DNA from: Rhabdophis nuchalis
Lineage: Eukaryota > Chordata > Lepidosauria > Squamata > Natricidae
DNA length: 64,000 nt
NCBI GenBank assembly: GCA_039707465.1
Contig: CM077648.1
Span: forward strand, 18,511,619 to 18,575,618
Direction: 5' to 3'
Below the pieces are notes generated by a model. That model ran no database searches. It had not been told where the DNA came from and worked only from the letters and a program-made list of their open reading frames with translations. Shown here piece after piece: positions 32,765 to 43,312 of the stretch (its first letter is position 1; every line of letters begins with the position of its first letter). The translations under genes were made by a program, and so were the position numbers.

Positions 32765-32817
32765 ATGGTGTTGTTTAGAGTAAGTGAATGGGGAACCAGG
32801 ATCAGAGGGAAGGAATA

Positions 32818-33049
32818 CAGTGATCCCTCGTTTTTCACGGTTAATGGGGACCGGAACCTTTCGCGAAAACTGAAAAACCGCAAAGTAGGATTCGCACCGG
32901 AAACTTGAGTTGGTGGACATCGTTTAAAGCAAGCACTAGGGGGCACTTGCCTCCTACCGATGCATTTTTTTTTCTATTCTGTATTTTTGAAAAACCTGCG
33001 AAGCACTGAAGCCGCGAAACATGAAGCCGCGAAAAACGAAGGATCACTG
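32818..33049. mobile_element. Tigger-like MITE, TA target site
   Basis: Ends CAGTGATCCCTCGTTTTTCA and GAAAAACGAAGGATCACTG, flanked by TA (32816-32817 and 33050-33051). The termini match the pogo/Tigger pattern. Confidence 0.92.
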
Positions 33050-33051
33050 TA

Positions 33052-33401
33052 GAGTCATATTGTTTTTTCTCATTAGATGACTGAGACAGATGGGAGTGTC
33101 AAGGGTACCATTGGTTGTACAGCTTATTCTACCAGTCCCTGTCTTTCACTAGCATTGTTATCTTATGTTGTGAGGTCTTAAGGTTTCATCACATCTTGTA
33201 GATAGAGAATGAATCAGCACTAAGTATCTTCATTAGTGTTGAAGGGCAAAGCAACTGTTCCTGAAATGTGAGATTATGCTATTTGTTGAGATTTAGAAAG
33301 TGTTGTTGCCGTTCTTGGACATGCTTATTGTCCTTGTTTTATTTTTTTATTTTTCTACCGATTTCTTAGCAAACTACCACCAACTCCTTTAATCTCATAT
33401 A
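33052..33401. other. no feature recognised
   Basis: T-rich near 33340; no TE end. Confidence 0.4.
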
Positions 33402-33709
33402 CCAATGATGGCGAACCTATGGCATGCATGCCCGAAGTGGCATGTGGAGCCATGTCGCCTGGCACGCACGGCGTTGCCCATTTCTCTTCTGGGTTTCTGA
33501 CGTGCATGATCAGCTGGCCTTTGTGCATGCAGCAGTCCTGGAAACCGGAACAGCTACTTTTCCATTTTCCAGCACAAGCATGCGCATCAGCTAGCTGATT
33601 GTTGCATACTCATGTGTGCCAGTAATTGGAAGACTAGCATACGTGCCAGAAACCAGAAGGTTTGCACAATTCCTTTTTGGCATTTGGTGCCTTAAAGGTT
33701 CTTATACTG
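33402..33709. mobile_element. hAT MITE (CAGTGATGGCGAACC family), decayed
   Basis: Starts CAATGATGGCGAACCTATGG, a one-base change from the family start. The right end has degraded to 'aaaggttcttatactg'. No TSD can be read. Confidence 0.7.
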
Positions 33710-33753
33710 CAGGGGTGTCAAACTCGATTTCATTGAGGGCTGCATCAGGGTTA
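33710..33753. mobile_element. hAT MITE left-end fragment
   Basis: CAGGGGTGTCAAACTCGATT followed by 'gagggctgcatcagggtt', then the CR1 tail. It is the first 44 bp of the 29726-type element. Confidence 0.7.
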
Positions 33754-34290
33754 CATACATACATACAATAGCAGAGTTGGAAGGGACCGTGGAGGTCATC
33801 TAGTCCAACTCCCTGCCTAGGCAGGAAGCCCTATACCATTTCAGACAAATGGCTATCCAACATCTTTTTGAAGACTTGCAGTGTTGGGGCATTCACAACT
33901 TCTTGAGGCAAGCTGTTCCACTGATTAATTGTTCTGTCAGGAAATTTCTCCTCAGTTCTAAGTTGCTTCTCTCCTTGATTAGTTTCCACCCATTGCTTCT
34001 TGTTCTACGTTCAGGTGCTTTGGAGAATAGCTTGACTCCCTGTTCTTTCAACCCCTGAGATATTGGAACACTGCTATCATGTCTCCCCTAGTTCCCCTTT
34101 TCATTAAAATAGACATAGCCAGTTCCTGCAACCGTTCTTCATATGTTTTAGCCTCCAGTCCCCTAATCATCTTTGTTGCTCTTCTCTGCACTATTTCTAG
34201 AGTCTCCACGTCTTTTTTACATCGTGGCAACCAAAACTGAATGCAGTATTCCAAGTGTGGCCTTACCAAGGCATTATAAAGTGGTATATT
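33754..34290 (-). mobile_element. CR1 LINE 3' fragment with TACA tail
   Basis: The tail is an ACATACATACATACAATAG microsatellite. The minus-strand coding reaches upstream into [20 protein letters not shown] and [20 protein letters not shown], longer than the 3.1-kb copy. The 5' end is cut by the hAT element. Confidence 0.88.
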
Positions 34291-34610
34291 ATTACTGGTT
34301 CGGACAAGTAGATAGTGACTTGCCAGATACGCACCCAAGCTGGGTCTATCAGCGGCACCATCTTGTTTTTTGTTTTTGCATATGCACAGAAATAATTTTT
34401 TTACTTCTACGCATGTGCGCATAGCGAGCTCAAAGCATGTGCATGCCCAAAGTGCATCCCTGAGCAAACTGGCAGTAGAAGAAGCCAGAACGAATCCCTG
34501 GCATGCACAGAAGGTTGAGCGCATGCGTGGATAGGGCGCATGCAAGCAAACTGAGCGTGTGCATGCTCATATTTGTAAATTGGTAGGGAAGGTAAGTGAA
34601 TACCACACCT
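34291..34610. mobile_element. hAT MITE related to 6218, ends blurred
   Basis: 'actggttcggacaagtagat', 'ctatcagcggcaccatcttg' and the end 'gtgaataccacacctg' follow the CAGAGGTGGATTCC family. The left TIR is missing. Confidence 0.65.
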
Positions 34611-35992
34611 GTTTCTGTGATAACTTACAAAGTTCAGGGACCATCCTTAGTGACCATAAGGGTGGCGTAAACCATCTTTAATATGAAAACTTGCACAATA
34701 GAAAAAGTTACTGTAGTATGAAAACCATAACCAACTGCTGGTCCATAGCTGCAAAAGAAGTCTACAGATCAGAAGGAACTTTCATGGATATGAGGATTGG
34801 AAAGTGGTTAAGCTCTCCATTTGATGGAGTGGTCCTACTTTGCTTCTTAATTTTAAGGAATTGCCATAATTGGGATATAGATGGTAGAGTAGACAACCTA
34901 ATACAATGTTTGGAGCATGGCATGACAGCTGGGGATTGCTGGAAATTGAAGTACACATATTGAAGAATAGCAACCTACTAAAATTGTTTTATGGTCTATT
35001 TTCTTTTTTAACTTGTGGCACTTGGTATATGCAGCATACTAAATAGGACTCTGTTGGCCATTTTAAAGTACCATTAAACAAAGGGGACCTTGAGATTTCT
35101 ATTTGACCCTGTGGGATCTACCCTCTAACAGTATAGATCAATTCTCAGTTTTATGGAATGGGAAAAGTTTGGAGAATGGTCCTTTGGTGTTGAAGATAAT
35201 AAACTGTCTCTGATGCTTTGTTTTTCAGCTGTACAAGTATAAAGTATAATAAATGTGTTCATGTTGCTGATATATTGCACAATGGATGCACTCTTTCCTA
35301 CATTTGAATGAGAGGCAGTATAGGGGAATTTACTGGGAATGTCTAGTATTCTGTATGGACTGCATTTTAATGTAAGCAGTGTAAATTATGCTTTCTACAA
35401 TATAATGCAGAGTAGGGCCCTTTTTGGCACAAAAATATTTGGAAAAGTTCCATCCAAAAATAAACACAGCTTTTCAAGCCACAGATTTATGCAGGAACCA
35501 GATGGGATGCATTAGGATTAATTACATTTCCCAGATTAAATTCATGTGTCACTAGTCTTTTAAGATATTTAATACATTTTTAACATATATTATCTCTCTC
35601 ACACATGTACACAATGATATTGTCCAAATACTGCAAGTTACTATTTGAATTTATTTATATTCCACTTTTCTGTGTGAGGACACTCAATACCTTTTTAATC
35701 AGTGGGAATAATTTAAATATTGATCGAAATGTTGGTGTTCTACCATTGCTTCTTTTAATCTGTTAGGCAAAATTATATAGGATATGTAACAAACTGACAT
35801 TGTATAGACATAATACGGACTGTATGTTTGGAGTTCAAAATTCCAACAAGGTACTTGACTTTGCTTTTAAGATATTACATTCCATCCCATCTTTCTAGTT
35901 TTCTGCTTCCCTGTCCATTTAATAATCCATACCCATACCCATTAAGCAACTATTAATAATGTATGGATCTGCATATAGATAAGGAATCATCT
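34611..35992. other. no feature recognised in about 1.38 kb
   Basis: Longest repeat-poor stretch in the window. Frames at 34691-34963 have no motif I know. Confidence 0.45.
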
Positions 35993-36121
35993 GCTACTGT
36001 GGCCTAGATGTGGAGCTCTCACCTCCCAATCAGGAGGTTGTGAGCTCAATCCTAGGTAGAGGCAGATGTAGGGTCTCCTGCTTGGGCAGGGGGTTGGACT
36101 AACTCTGTTAATCTGTTATCT
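35993..36121 (+). mobile_element. tRNA-derived SINE with CR1-like tail
   Basis: Head 'gctactgtggcctagatgtg' and 'gaggttgtgagctcaatcct' resemble tRNA A and B boxes. It then switches directly to CR1 3' sequence, 'ggtctcctgcttgggcaggg' and 'ggactaactctgttaatctg'. This tail-sharing implies CR1-driven mobilisation. Confidence 0.75.
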
Positions 36122-36134
36122 GAATGGGTTAGAA

Positions 36135-36480
36135 GGATGTGGTGGCTCAGTGGCTAAGATGCTGAGCTTGTTGATCAGAAATTTTGGCAGTTCGACGAAT
36201 CCCTAGCGCCGCATAACTGAGTGAGCTCCCGTTACTTGTCCCAACCTCTGCGAACCTAGCAGTTCGAAAGCATGTACAAATGCAAGTAGAAAAATAGGAA
36301 CCACCTTTGGTGGGAATGTAACAGCATTCAGTACACCTTCGGCATTTAGTCACGCCAGCCACATGACCACGGAGACATCTTTGGACAGCGCTGGCTCTTC
36401 GGCTTTGAAATGGAGATGAGCACTACCCCCTAGAGTTGGGAACGACTAGCACATATGTGCGAAGGGAACCTTTACCTTTA
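36135..36480 (+). mobile_element. Sauria-type SINE
   Basis: Near full length, from 'ggatgtggtggctcagtggc' to 'gggaacctttaccttta'. About 6 bp of the B-box region is missing ('cagttcgacgaatcccta'). Confidence 0.9.
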
Positions 36481-37179
36481 AGGAATTGGTTGTGGGAAGA
36501 ATACTTGCAAGTAATCTTCCAGGTGAAGAATGACTAAATTTGATTGTACTATTTCTTTACATATTTCTTTTCTATTATTCTTATTTTCCCCCTTTTCTCC
36601 TCTTTTCCTTTTCCTTTTGCATTGTCTGTTCTCTATTTTTATTTCCTGTTTTGAGTTTGCATTGTTTTTTTTATTATTGGTTATTTTTGTAAACAAGCAA
36701 TAAAATTATTCTAAAAAATAACAATCCATGCCCATTGAGGATTCCTAGTTACCTTATAGAATATAAATATCTTAAATATGTATATTTCTCCAAATATTGG
36801 ATATATGGAAAGTAGGCTGGTGTTTTTCTTATATTTCTGACTTCCTGCAAGAAGCCAATTCTTTTATTTTGGGAGTAGGAGAGTTGTGAGTGATTTAGCA
36901 TGATTAATTTTTTAGTATTCTACTTTACTAGCATTTGAATAGGGATATTTCGTTGGCTGGATTTAATTTGCCCAGTAAATTTGGAACCATGACAACACGA
37001 AAGTCCCACTTATTTTCAAGAAAACAGATGAGCGTAGAAATGTAAAAAAAATAATAATGCAGGAGCATGGAGATTTTACCTAATTGATTAGAAATTGTTG
37101 GTGTAAAATAATTTTTAAATGATATGTTTTTCATTGCTCATATTTGTGCAGTTGTCTCAATTCATGGAAACATCAAAAT
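36481..37179. other. no named feature; pyrimidine-rich patch
   Basis: A long C/T-rich tract (36590-36640) precedes 'aagcaataaaattattc'. It could be an old LINE tail but has no diagnostic sequence. Confidence 0.4.
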
Positions 37180-37187
37180 GTTTGAAT

Positions 37188-37588
37188 CAGTGGTTGGATT
37201 CAAAAAAAATTACCGCTGGTTCTGTGGGCATGGCTTAGTTAACATGGCATGGCTTAGTGGGCATGGCTTGGTGGGCATGGCAGGGGAAGGATACTGCAAA
37301 ATTCCCATTCCCTCCCCACTCCTGGAGGAAGAATACTGTAAAATCTCTATTCCCTCTTCACTCCAGGGGAAGGATAGTGCAAAATCCACATTCCCTCCCC
37401 ACTCCAGGGGAAGATTACTTACTGCAAAATCCACATTTCCTCCCAATCAGCTGGGACTCAGGAGGCAGAGAATGGATGGGGGGGGGGGGGGTCAGTCACA
37501 GGTGGTATTTACCGGTTCTCCTAACTACTCAAAATTTCTGCTACCGGTTCTCCAGAACTGATCAGAACCCGCTGAATACCACCTCTGG
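37188..37588. mobile_element. hAT MITE (CAGTGGTTGGATTC) with four 41-bp-type repeats
   Basis: Starts CAGTGGTTGGATTC and ends AATACCACCTCTGg. An 8-bp TSD gtttgaat is at 37180-37187 and 37589-37596. Between 37283 and 37445 there are four diverged copies of the 'ggaaggatactgcaaaattc' module. Same superfamily as 10862 and 42612. Confidence 0.88.
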
Positions 37589-37596
37589 GTTTGAAT

Positions 37597-38590
37597 GGTG
37601 AGATATTACCCAATAGAAAATATTCTGCTTGTAGACTGATTCTTCAAAGGGAATTTTACAAAAATGGAAGTTTTACCAATTGGGATATCTGAAGCCAATA
37701 CTGAAATAGAGACATTTTCCCCATCATCAGTCAAGAAGAGCACAAAAATTACCAGAAAGCCTTGCTTAATTTGAAGTGTGGCTTTTCATGGGTAAACCTG
37801 TATTTACAGAGTAGTACTATGGAAAGCTCTCCCCAAATATGCATTCGTAACTAAGCTTGCTGAGATCTAAGTAATCAGAGTAACCTGCTCATCCAGGGCC
37901 CTAGGCTAGCTTGTGGAACATTTAATGTGGAAATCAGTGTGTATCTAGTAGGAGAAGAAATTTTACTCACAGTATGATTAATGTTCCTTACACTTATGTG
38001 CTTTACTAGAATGAAAACTGAATGCCAAGAAACTCTTAAAATGAATGCATCGTCCCTGGAGGCTACCCTGGGAGATGGCATTTCCATCTGAATATTTATA
38101 GATCATCTCTTGTTTCTGGTTAGCTATGCTGATGCTCCCACTTGCAACTATGCTATGCATTTTTTAGTTCCATCCTGTTGTCTTGCTTTCCCCATTTCCA
38201 ATTATATAGATTATTGTAGGAGAAAACAATATCCACTTTTTATAATGAATTTTTTGGTCATGGATGCTCTTCAGAATACCCTAGACAGCATGGCCATTGG
38301 TGAGGATTCTAAAAGTTGAAATCCACTCATGTGGAAATTTCTCAAATTGGAAAGTACTGATTGTAGAGGAAATTATTTGCTCGGGTCGCCAAAATTTAGC
38401 CGTACCAACTTGGAAGGAAATTGCAAAACTGAGGTTGGGGCATTGGGCATATTTTATCATTAACATCCAATGTAAAATATCTCCTGGAATTAGATTACCA
38501 GGTTGGCAAATAGCAGTGTATAAAATACAAAGGTAAGATACTATTCTCTAACACATCTCTGGGCTAAGATGTTTTAGGAACAGCTATTAA
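37597..38590. other. no feature recognised in about 1 kb
   Basis: Mixed composition; no TE termini. Confidence 0.4.
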
Positions 38591-38598
38591 TTGTACAT

Positions 38599-38641
38599 GG
38601 TAGCTCAGTGGCTAAGACGCTGAGCTTGTCGATCAGAAAGG
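38599..38641 (+). mobile_element. head-only Sauria SINE fragment, direct repeats ttgtacat
   Basis: Only the first 43 bp of the tRNA-like head ('ggtagctcagtggctaagac', 'gatcagaaagg') are present. Perfect 8-bp repeats ttgtacat flank it (38591-38598 and 38642-38649). The second copy runs into a TACA microsatellite. Confidence 0.7.
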
Positions 38642-38649
38642 TTGTACAT

Positions 38650-38716
38650 ACATATATACATACATACATACATACATACATACATACATACATACATACA
38701 TACATACATACATACA
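38650..38716. repeat. (ACAT)n microsatellite
   Basis: About 16 tetranucleotide units, followed by a C/T-rich patch and (CA)n to 38765. Confidence 0.95.
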
Positions 38717-38765
38717 TCCCTTTCCCCCCTCCCTCCCTGTCCCCCTTCTCTCTCTCACACACACA

Positions 38766-39227
38766 AACGTAGCTATTGTGTTCAATAAAATACAGTAAAT
38801 CTGTATTTCAGATAGTTTAGCATGGAGAATTATGTGAGCAAATCTAATATATGAATGTGTGCAATGCTGGTTACATTTACAGCAAGAAAATGTTGCAAAT
38901 ATGAACCTTGCCTACTGTATGTGACAACAATATAATTAATATGTTGTGCCCTTTTCCAAATGATTCAGAAGAAGCCATCACAGCTCACAAAAGCCTTCAC
39001 AGCTCACACTACAAATTAAAGCATGGATCCTTTTTTTTTAAACACACTTGGAAATTATTTCAGGTCACCAAATGAATAGTTTAAGGCATAAGGTGGATAA
39101 ATTTGCAATAAAGATATTATTTTCTGCTAATCATAATAGTCGCATGCTACTTCCAAGATTTAAGTGTTAGTAAAAAGAACAAAAATGGAAAGGAGACACT
39201 GGTCCTATGTCTGGGAAACTAAATATG
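38766..39227. other. no feature recognised
   Basis: AT-rich; 'cacagctcaca' occurs twice at 38978-39010. Confidence 0.4.
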
Positions 39228-39610
39228 AGTAGACCTTGACTTACAACAGCTTATTTAGTGACCATTCAAAGTTACAACGGCACTGAAAAAAATTACTTAT
39301 GATTGTTTTCACACTTAACAACCATTCCCCTAGTCTTGTGATAAAAATTCAGATGCTTGGCAATTGGTTCTTATTTATGATGGTTGCAATGTCCTTGGGT
39401 CATGTGATCAACGTTTATGATCTTTTGAGAAGCAAAGTCAATGGGAAAGCCAGATGAACTTAACAACCGTGTTACTAACTTAACAATTGCAATGATTCAC
39501 TTAACAACAGTGCCAACAAAAGTTGTAAAATGGGGCAAAACTCACGTAACCAATATTTCACTTAGCAATATAAGTGTTGAGGTCAATTTTGGTTGTAAGT
39601 CAAAGATTAG
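39228..39610. mobile_element. Tigger-like MITE
   Basis: From 'agtagaccttgacttacaac' to 'ggttgtaagtcaaagatta'. The ends are imperfect inverted repeats ('cttgacttacaac' and 'gttgtaagtcaa'). The interior 'ttaacaaccgtgttactaac' is shared with 30313 and 48984. Confidence 0.82.
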
Positions 39611-39621
39611 CAGGAACTCAA

Positions 39622-40312
39622 TAGCAGTAACTGTGAAAGGGATCTTGGAGTCCTAGTAGACAACCATTTAAATATGAGCCAGCAGTGTGCAGCAGCTGCC
39701 AAAAAAGCCAACACAGTTCTAGTCTGCATTAACAGAGGGATAGAATCAAGATCATGGGAAGTGTTAATACCACTTTATAATGCCTTGGTAAGGCCGCCCT
39801 TGGAATACGGCATTCAGTTTTGGTCACCATTATGTAGAAAAGATGTGGAGACTCTAGAAAGAGTGCAGAGAAGAGCAACAAAGATGATTAAGGGACTGGA
39901 GGCTAAAACATATGAAGAACAGTTGCAGGAACTGGGTATGTCTAGTTTAATGAAAAGAAGGACCAGGGGAGACATGATAGCAGTGTTCCAATATCTCAAA
40001 GGTTGCCACAAAGAAGAGGGAGTCAAACTATTCTCCAAGGCACCTGAGGGCAGAACAAGAAGCAATGGGTGGAAACTAATCAAGGAGAGAAGCAACTTAG
40101 AACTGAGGAGAAATTTCCTGACAGTTAGAACAATTAATCAGTGGAACAGCTTGCCTCCAGAAGTTGTGAATGCCCCAACACTGCAAGTCTTCAAGAATAC
40201 TTGCTTAGATAGCCATTTGTCTGAAATGGTATAGGGTTTCCTGCCTAGGCAGGGGGTTGGACTAGATGACCTTCAAGGTCCCTTCCAATTCTGCTAGTGT
40301 ATTGTATTGTAT
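39622..40312 (+). mobile_element. CR1 LINE, 5'-truncated, with intact C-terminal frame
   Basis: Coding begins near 'gtgaaagggatcttggagtc' ([11 protein letters not shown]). The stop is at 40232-40234, and the 3' UTR is 'ggtttcctgcctaggcaggg' to a TGTATTGTATTG tail. It is inserted next to the Tigger-like MITE. Confidence 0.93.
39674..40234 (+). pseudogene. CR1 ORF2 C-terminal region, open 186 codons
   Basis: The frame covers the segment after the CR1 reverse-transcriptase catalytic core. It includes [35 protein letters not shown] (the region after the FADD block), [38 protein letters not shown], and the C-terminal signature [20 protein letters not shown] before SHLSEMV and the stop. The catalytic motif and the endonuclease are absent. 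One small insertion ('NTCLDS' where relatives have 'MLDS') is visible. This is the best-preserved CR1 C-terminus here, and the shorter minus-strand copies at 3.1, 11.8, 34.0 and 44.1 kb can be aligned to it. It is a dead 5'-truncated copy, not a host gene. Confidence 0.92.
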
Positions 40313-40390
40313 TACCTATACTCCATGCCCAGTATTTTTGCTGGAAAGGAGTTTCTGTCTGTTGTCATACGAAAATACTGAGTAGCAAAC

Positions 40391-40650
40391 CGAGATGGCT
40401 TCCTACCTGTTTGGACCGGTTTGGCTGAGTAAGTAATAACTCGGCCGGCCACACCCCCAAACTGGTTCTATCGGCAGCACCACAGGTGCCGCCATCTTGT
40501 TTTTTGCTTCTCTGTATATGCAGAAGCATTTTTTACCTACTGCACATGTGCGCATAGTGTGCATCAAACGCACATGCACCCACAGTGCGCCCGCACCCAA
40601 AGCACATCCCTGATCAAACCAGCAGTAGAAGAAGCCGGAACCCACCCCTG
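40391..40650. mobile_element. hAT MITE related to 6218
   Basis: 'gatggcttcctacctgtttg', 'actcggccggccacaccccc' and the end 'ccggaacccacccctg' follow the same family. No clean TSD is readable, and the left TIR is altered. Confidence 0.75.
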
Positions 40651-40655
40651 GTTAC

Positions 40656-41105
40656 AGTCAGGAGTATAGTGATCATGCTGTGAAACAGAAATCTAAGATC
40701 CTGTGTAATCCAAGAAATCTGTAACAATTCCCTTGATTTTATAAATGGCTCCAGCCATTCCTTTTGACAACGCAAGGTGAGAACGAGCAACATTAAATGC
40801 CATGTCAATTCAGTAACAGTCTCTCTTCGAGGGGAAAATTACAAGTAGGTAATTAAATGAAAGCCTCTTAATCTTTAAAAAAAAAAACCTATACCACAGT
40901 TGAAAACAAATTATATACGGTAATTCACAAGACAGGCAAAGTGGGAGTGAGTGGCTATTATTGAGTACAGACGTACTTGCTCTGCTCAAGGTCTTGCCTT
41001 CTTCTGTACCACGACAGCAATTTTGATAGAGCTGGTACTTCAGGGTGGAAAATCTCTCCACCCCAACAATCTGTATCCAAGTGCTGAATGAGCCAAACCG
41101 ATTGG
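40656..41105. other. no feature recognised
   Basis: AT-rich, with A-run at 40878. Confidence 0.4.
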
Positions 41106-41109
41106 CTGG

Positions 41110-42016
41110 CCAGTTTTCTACAGTGACTGACGGCTGCCAGCAGTTTGGCAGTTTGATTCTTCCATCCTTCTGAGGTCGGTAAAACGAGGACCCCAATTGT
41201 TAGGGGCAATATGCTGATTTTGTAAATTGCGTAGAGAGGACTGTAAAGCACTGGGAAGTAGTCTAGTAGTCTAGACTACTAATATAGTAGTGATATAGTA
41301 GTCTAGACTACTGTAATGCTCTCTACATGGGGCTCCCCCTGAGGTGCACCTGAAGGCTGCTGCTGGTCCAGAATGCGGCCGCGCAGGCAGTTTGGGGAGT
41401 TACCAGATATTCCCACGTAACACCGCTCCTGCGCAGGCTGTACTGGCTGCCTGTGGCCTTTCAGGTGCGTTTCAAGGTGTTGGTTATCATCTTTAAAGCG
41501 CTCCATGGCACAGGACCTAGTTATTTGCGGGATTGTATCCTGCCCCATACATCCCTTCGGCCGATTCGCTCCCACAGAGAGGGGCTTCTCCGGGTGCCGT
41601 CCACTAGGCAATGCCTGTGGGCGACGCCCAGGGGAAGGGCCTTCTCTGTGATGGGCCCGACCCTTTGGAACGACCTACCCCCTGATATCAGAACGACCAT
41701 GGACCTCCGCTCCTTCCGTCAGAAACTTAAAACTCATCTGTTTCATCAAGCCGGCTTGGCCTAACTTATGCTTCTCGCCCCAGTTTGTAATTTAAATTGT
41801 TTTATTTGGTTTTTATGGGTTCAGTTTTTAACGTTTATAAATTTGTACAGGGATATTTAATTTGATTTTAATCTTTGTATGCAGTGTTATGTTTTTAGTA
41901 GTTTTTAATTCTTACCTGTACACCGCCCCGAGTCCCCTCGGGGAGAGGGGGCAGTCTAGAAATCAATAAAATAAAAATAATAATAATAATAATATATAAG
42001 TCTAAGTGCTATTGCT
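41110..42016 (+). mobile_element. SINE-2, split by an L2
   Basis: The body 'gattcttccatccttctgag' and 'taggggcaatatgctgattt' runs to about 41260. The tail 'tatataagtctaagtgctat' resumes at 41993, after the L2. The interruption falls at nearly the same point of the SINE as in the 20577-21912 copy. Confidence 0.82.
41300..41992 (+). mobile_element. L2 LINE, 5'-truncated
   Basis: Coding runs from 'gtctagactactgtaatgct' (the LDYCNALYMG region). The frame 41453-41764 gives QVRFKVLVIIFKALHGTGPS to LKTHLFHQAGLA and a normal stop. The 3' UTR has 'caccgccccgagtcccctcg' and AATAATAAT. The 5' part is frameshifted. Confidence 0.9.
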
Positions 42017-42362
42017 AGTAATGGCTAACCTTTTTCCCATTGTGTGCCAAAAGCGGGAGGCGCGCAAGGGAGGTCATGCACAAGCTTGCCCACACCGATA
42101 ATGTTTTGTGTAGGGCCGTTTTTTGTGCTCTTGAGGCTTCAGAGGGTGAAAAATGGCCCTATGGCCAAACCAGAATTCCATTCCCAAACTTCCGGTTTGC
42201 GCATTGGGTTGTTTTTCACCCTCTGGAGGCTTCAGGCCTTAAAACGGCCTTAAAAGAAGGCCGAAGTCAGCTGGCACAACTGACAAGGCAACACCTTGCT
42301 TGCCCTAAACAAATTGTTCCGCGTGCCACCTGTGGCATGTGTGCCATAGGTTCGCCATCATG
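42017..42362. mobile_element. hAT MITE (CAGTGATGGCGAACC family, reverse)
   Basis: Ends 'tagtaatggctaaccttttt' and 'ccataggttcgccatcatgg'. The interior has 'gtgccacctgtggcatgtgt' as in 7467. No clean TSD. Confidence 0.8.
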
Positions 42363-42380
42363 GCTATATGCCAAAAGCAC

Positions 42381-42582
42381 ACGGAATACTGTTACCTTCC
42401 CACCAAAGTGGGTGGGAACGTAACAATATTATGGACTCACATATGCATGCTCTTGAACTGTTAAGTTGTCAGGAGCTGGCACAAGCATCAGGAGCTCACC
42501 TTATTGCACAGAACTCAGGTCTCAAACCTCTCCATCTGACAAGTTCAGCATCTTTAACTGCTGAGCTATTGTACCCCTATTA
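42381..42582 (-). mobile_element. old Sauria SINE fragment
   Basis: Reverse orientation: 'gttaccttcccaccaaagtg', 'caggagctggcacaagcatc' and 'ctgacaagttcagcatcttt' match the SINE body and head. More diverged than the other copies, and its BovB-like tail is gone. Confidence 0.75.
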
Positions 42583-42611
42583 AAGTATATTCAGCAATAA
42601 ATGTGACTAAG

Positions 42612-43304
42612 CAGGGGTGAAACCCAGCAGGTTCTGGAGAACCGGTAGCAGAAATGTTGAGTAGTTTCGAGATCCGGCAAATATCACCTCTGGCTGGCCC
42701 CAGAGTGGGGTGGGAATGGAGATTTTACAGTATCCTTCCTCTGGAATAATGGGGTAATGGAGATTTTGCAGTATCCTTCCCCCAGAGTAGAGCGGGAATG
42801 GAGATTTTGCAGTATCTTTTCCCTGGAATGGAGTGGGAATGGAGATTTTGCAGTATGTTTTCCCTGGAATGGAGTGGGAATGGAGATTTTGCAGTATCTT
42901 TTCCCTGGAATGGAGAGGGAATGGAGATTTTGCAGTATCTTTTCCCTGGAATGGAGTGGGAATGGAGATTTTGCAGTATCTTTTCCCTGGAATGGAGTGG
43001 GAATGGAGATTTTGCAGTATCTTTTCCCTGGAATGGATTGAGAATGGAGATTTTGCAGTATCTTTTCCCTGGAATGGAGTGGGAATGGAGATTTTGCAGT
43101 ATCTTTTCCCTGGAATGGATTGAGAATGGAGATTTTGCAGTATCTTTTCCCTGGAATGGAGTGGGAATGGAGATTTTGCAGTATCTTTTCCCTGGAATGG
43201 AGTGGGAATGGAGATTTTGCAGTATCCATACCCACCAAGCCACACCACACCCACCAAGCCACGCCCACAGAACTGGTAGTAAAAATTTTTGAATTTCACC
43301 ACTG
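42612..43304. mobile_element. hAT MITE carrying a 41-bp minisatellite, TSD tgactaag
   Basis: Starts CAGGGGTGAAACCC and ends GAATTTCACCACTG. A perfect 8-bp TSD tgactaag lies at 42604-42611 and 43305-43312. Outer sequences match 10862-11071. The interior is dominated by the array at 42717-43225. Confidence 0.95.
42717..43225. repeat. 41-bp tandem repeat, about 13 copies
   Basis: The unit contains 'ggagattttgcagtatcttt' and 'tccctggaatggagtggga'. Because 41 is not a multiple of 3 and no frame has a stop in the unit, all frames stay open on both strands. This explains the long FPGMEWEWRFCS-type and SIPGKRYCKISI-type frames, which are not genes. Confidence 0.95.
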
Positions 43305-43312
43305 TGACTAAG

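Noticed and set aside
42607..43302. Three overlapping long frames on each strand
   Set aside because: They are the 41-bp repeat read in successive frames, inside a hAT MITE with a perfect TSD.
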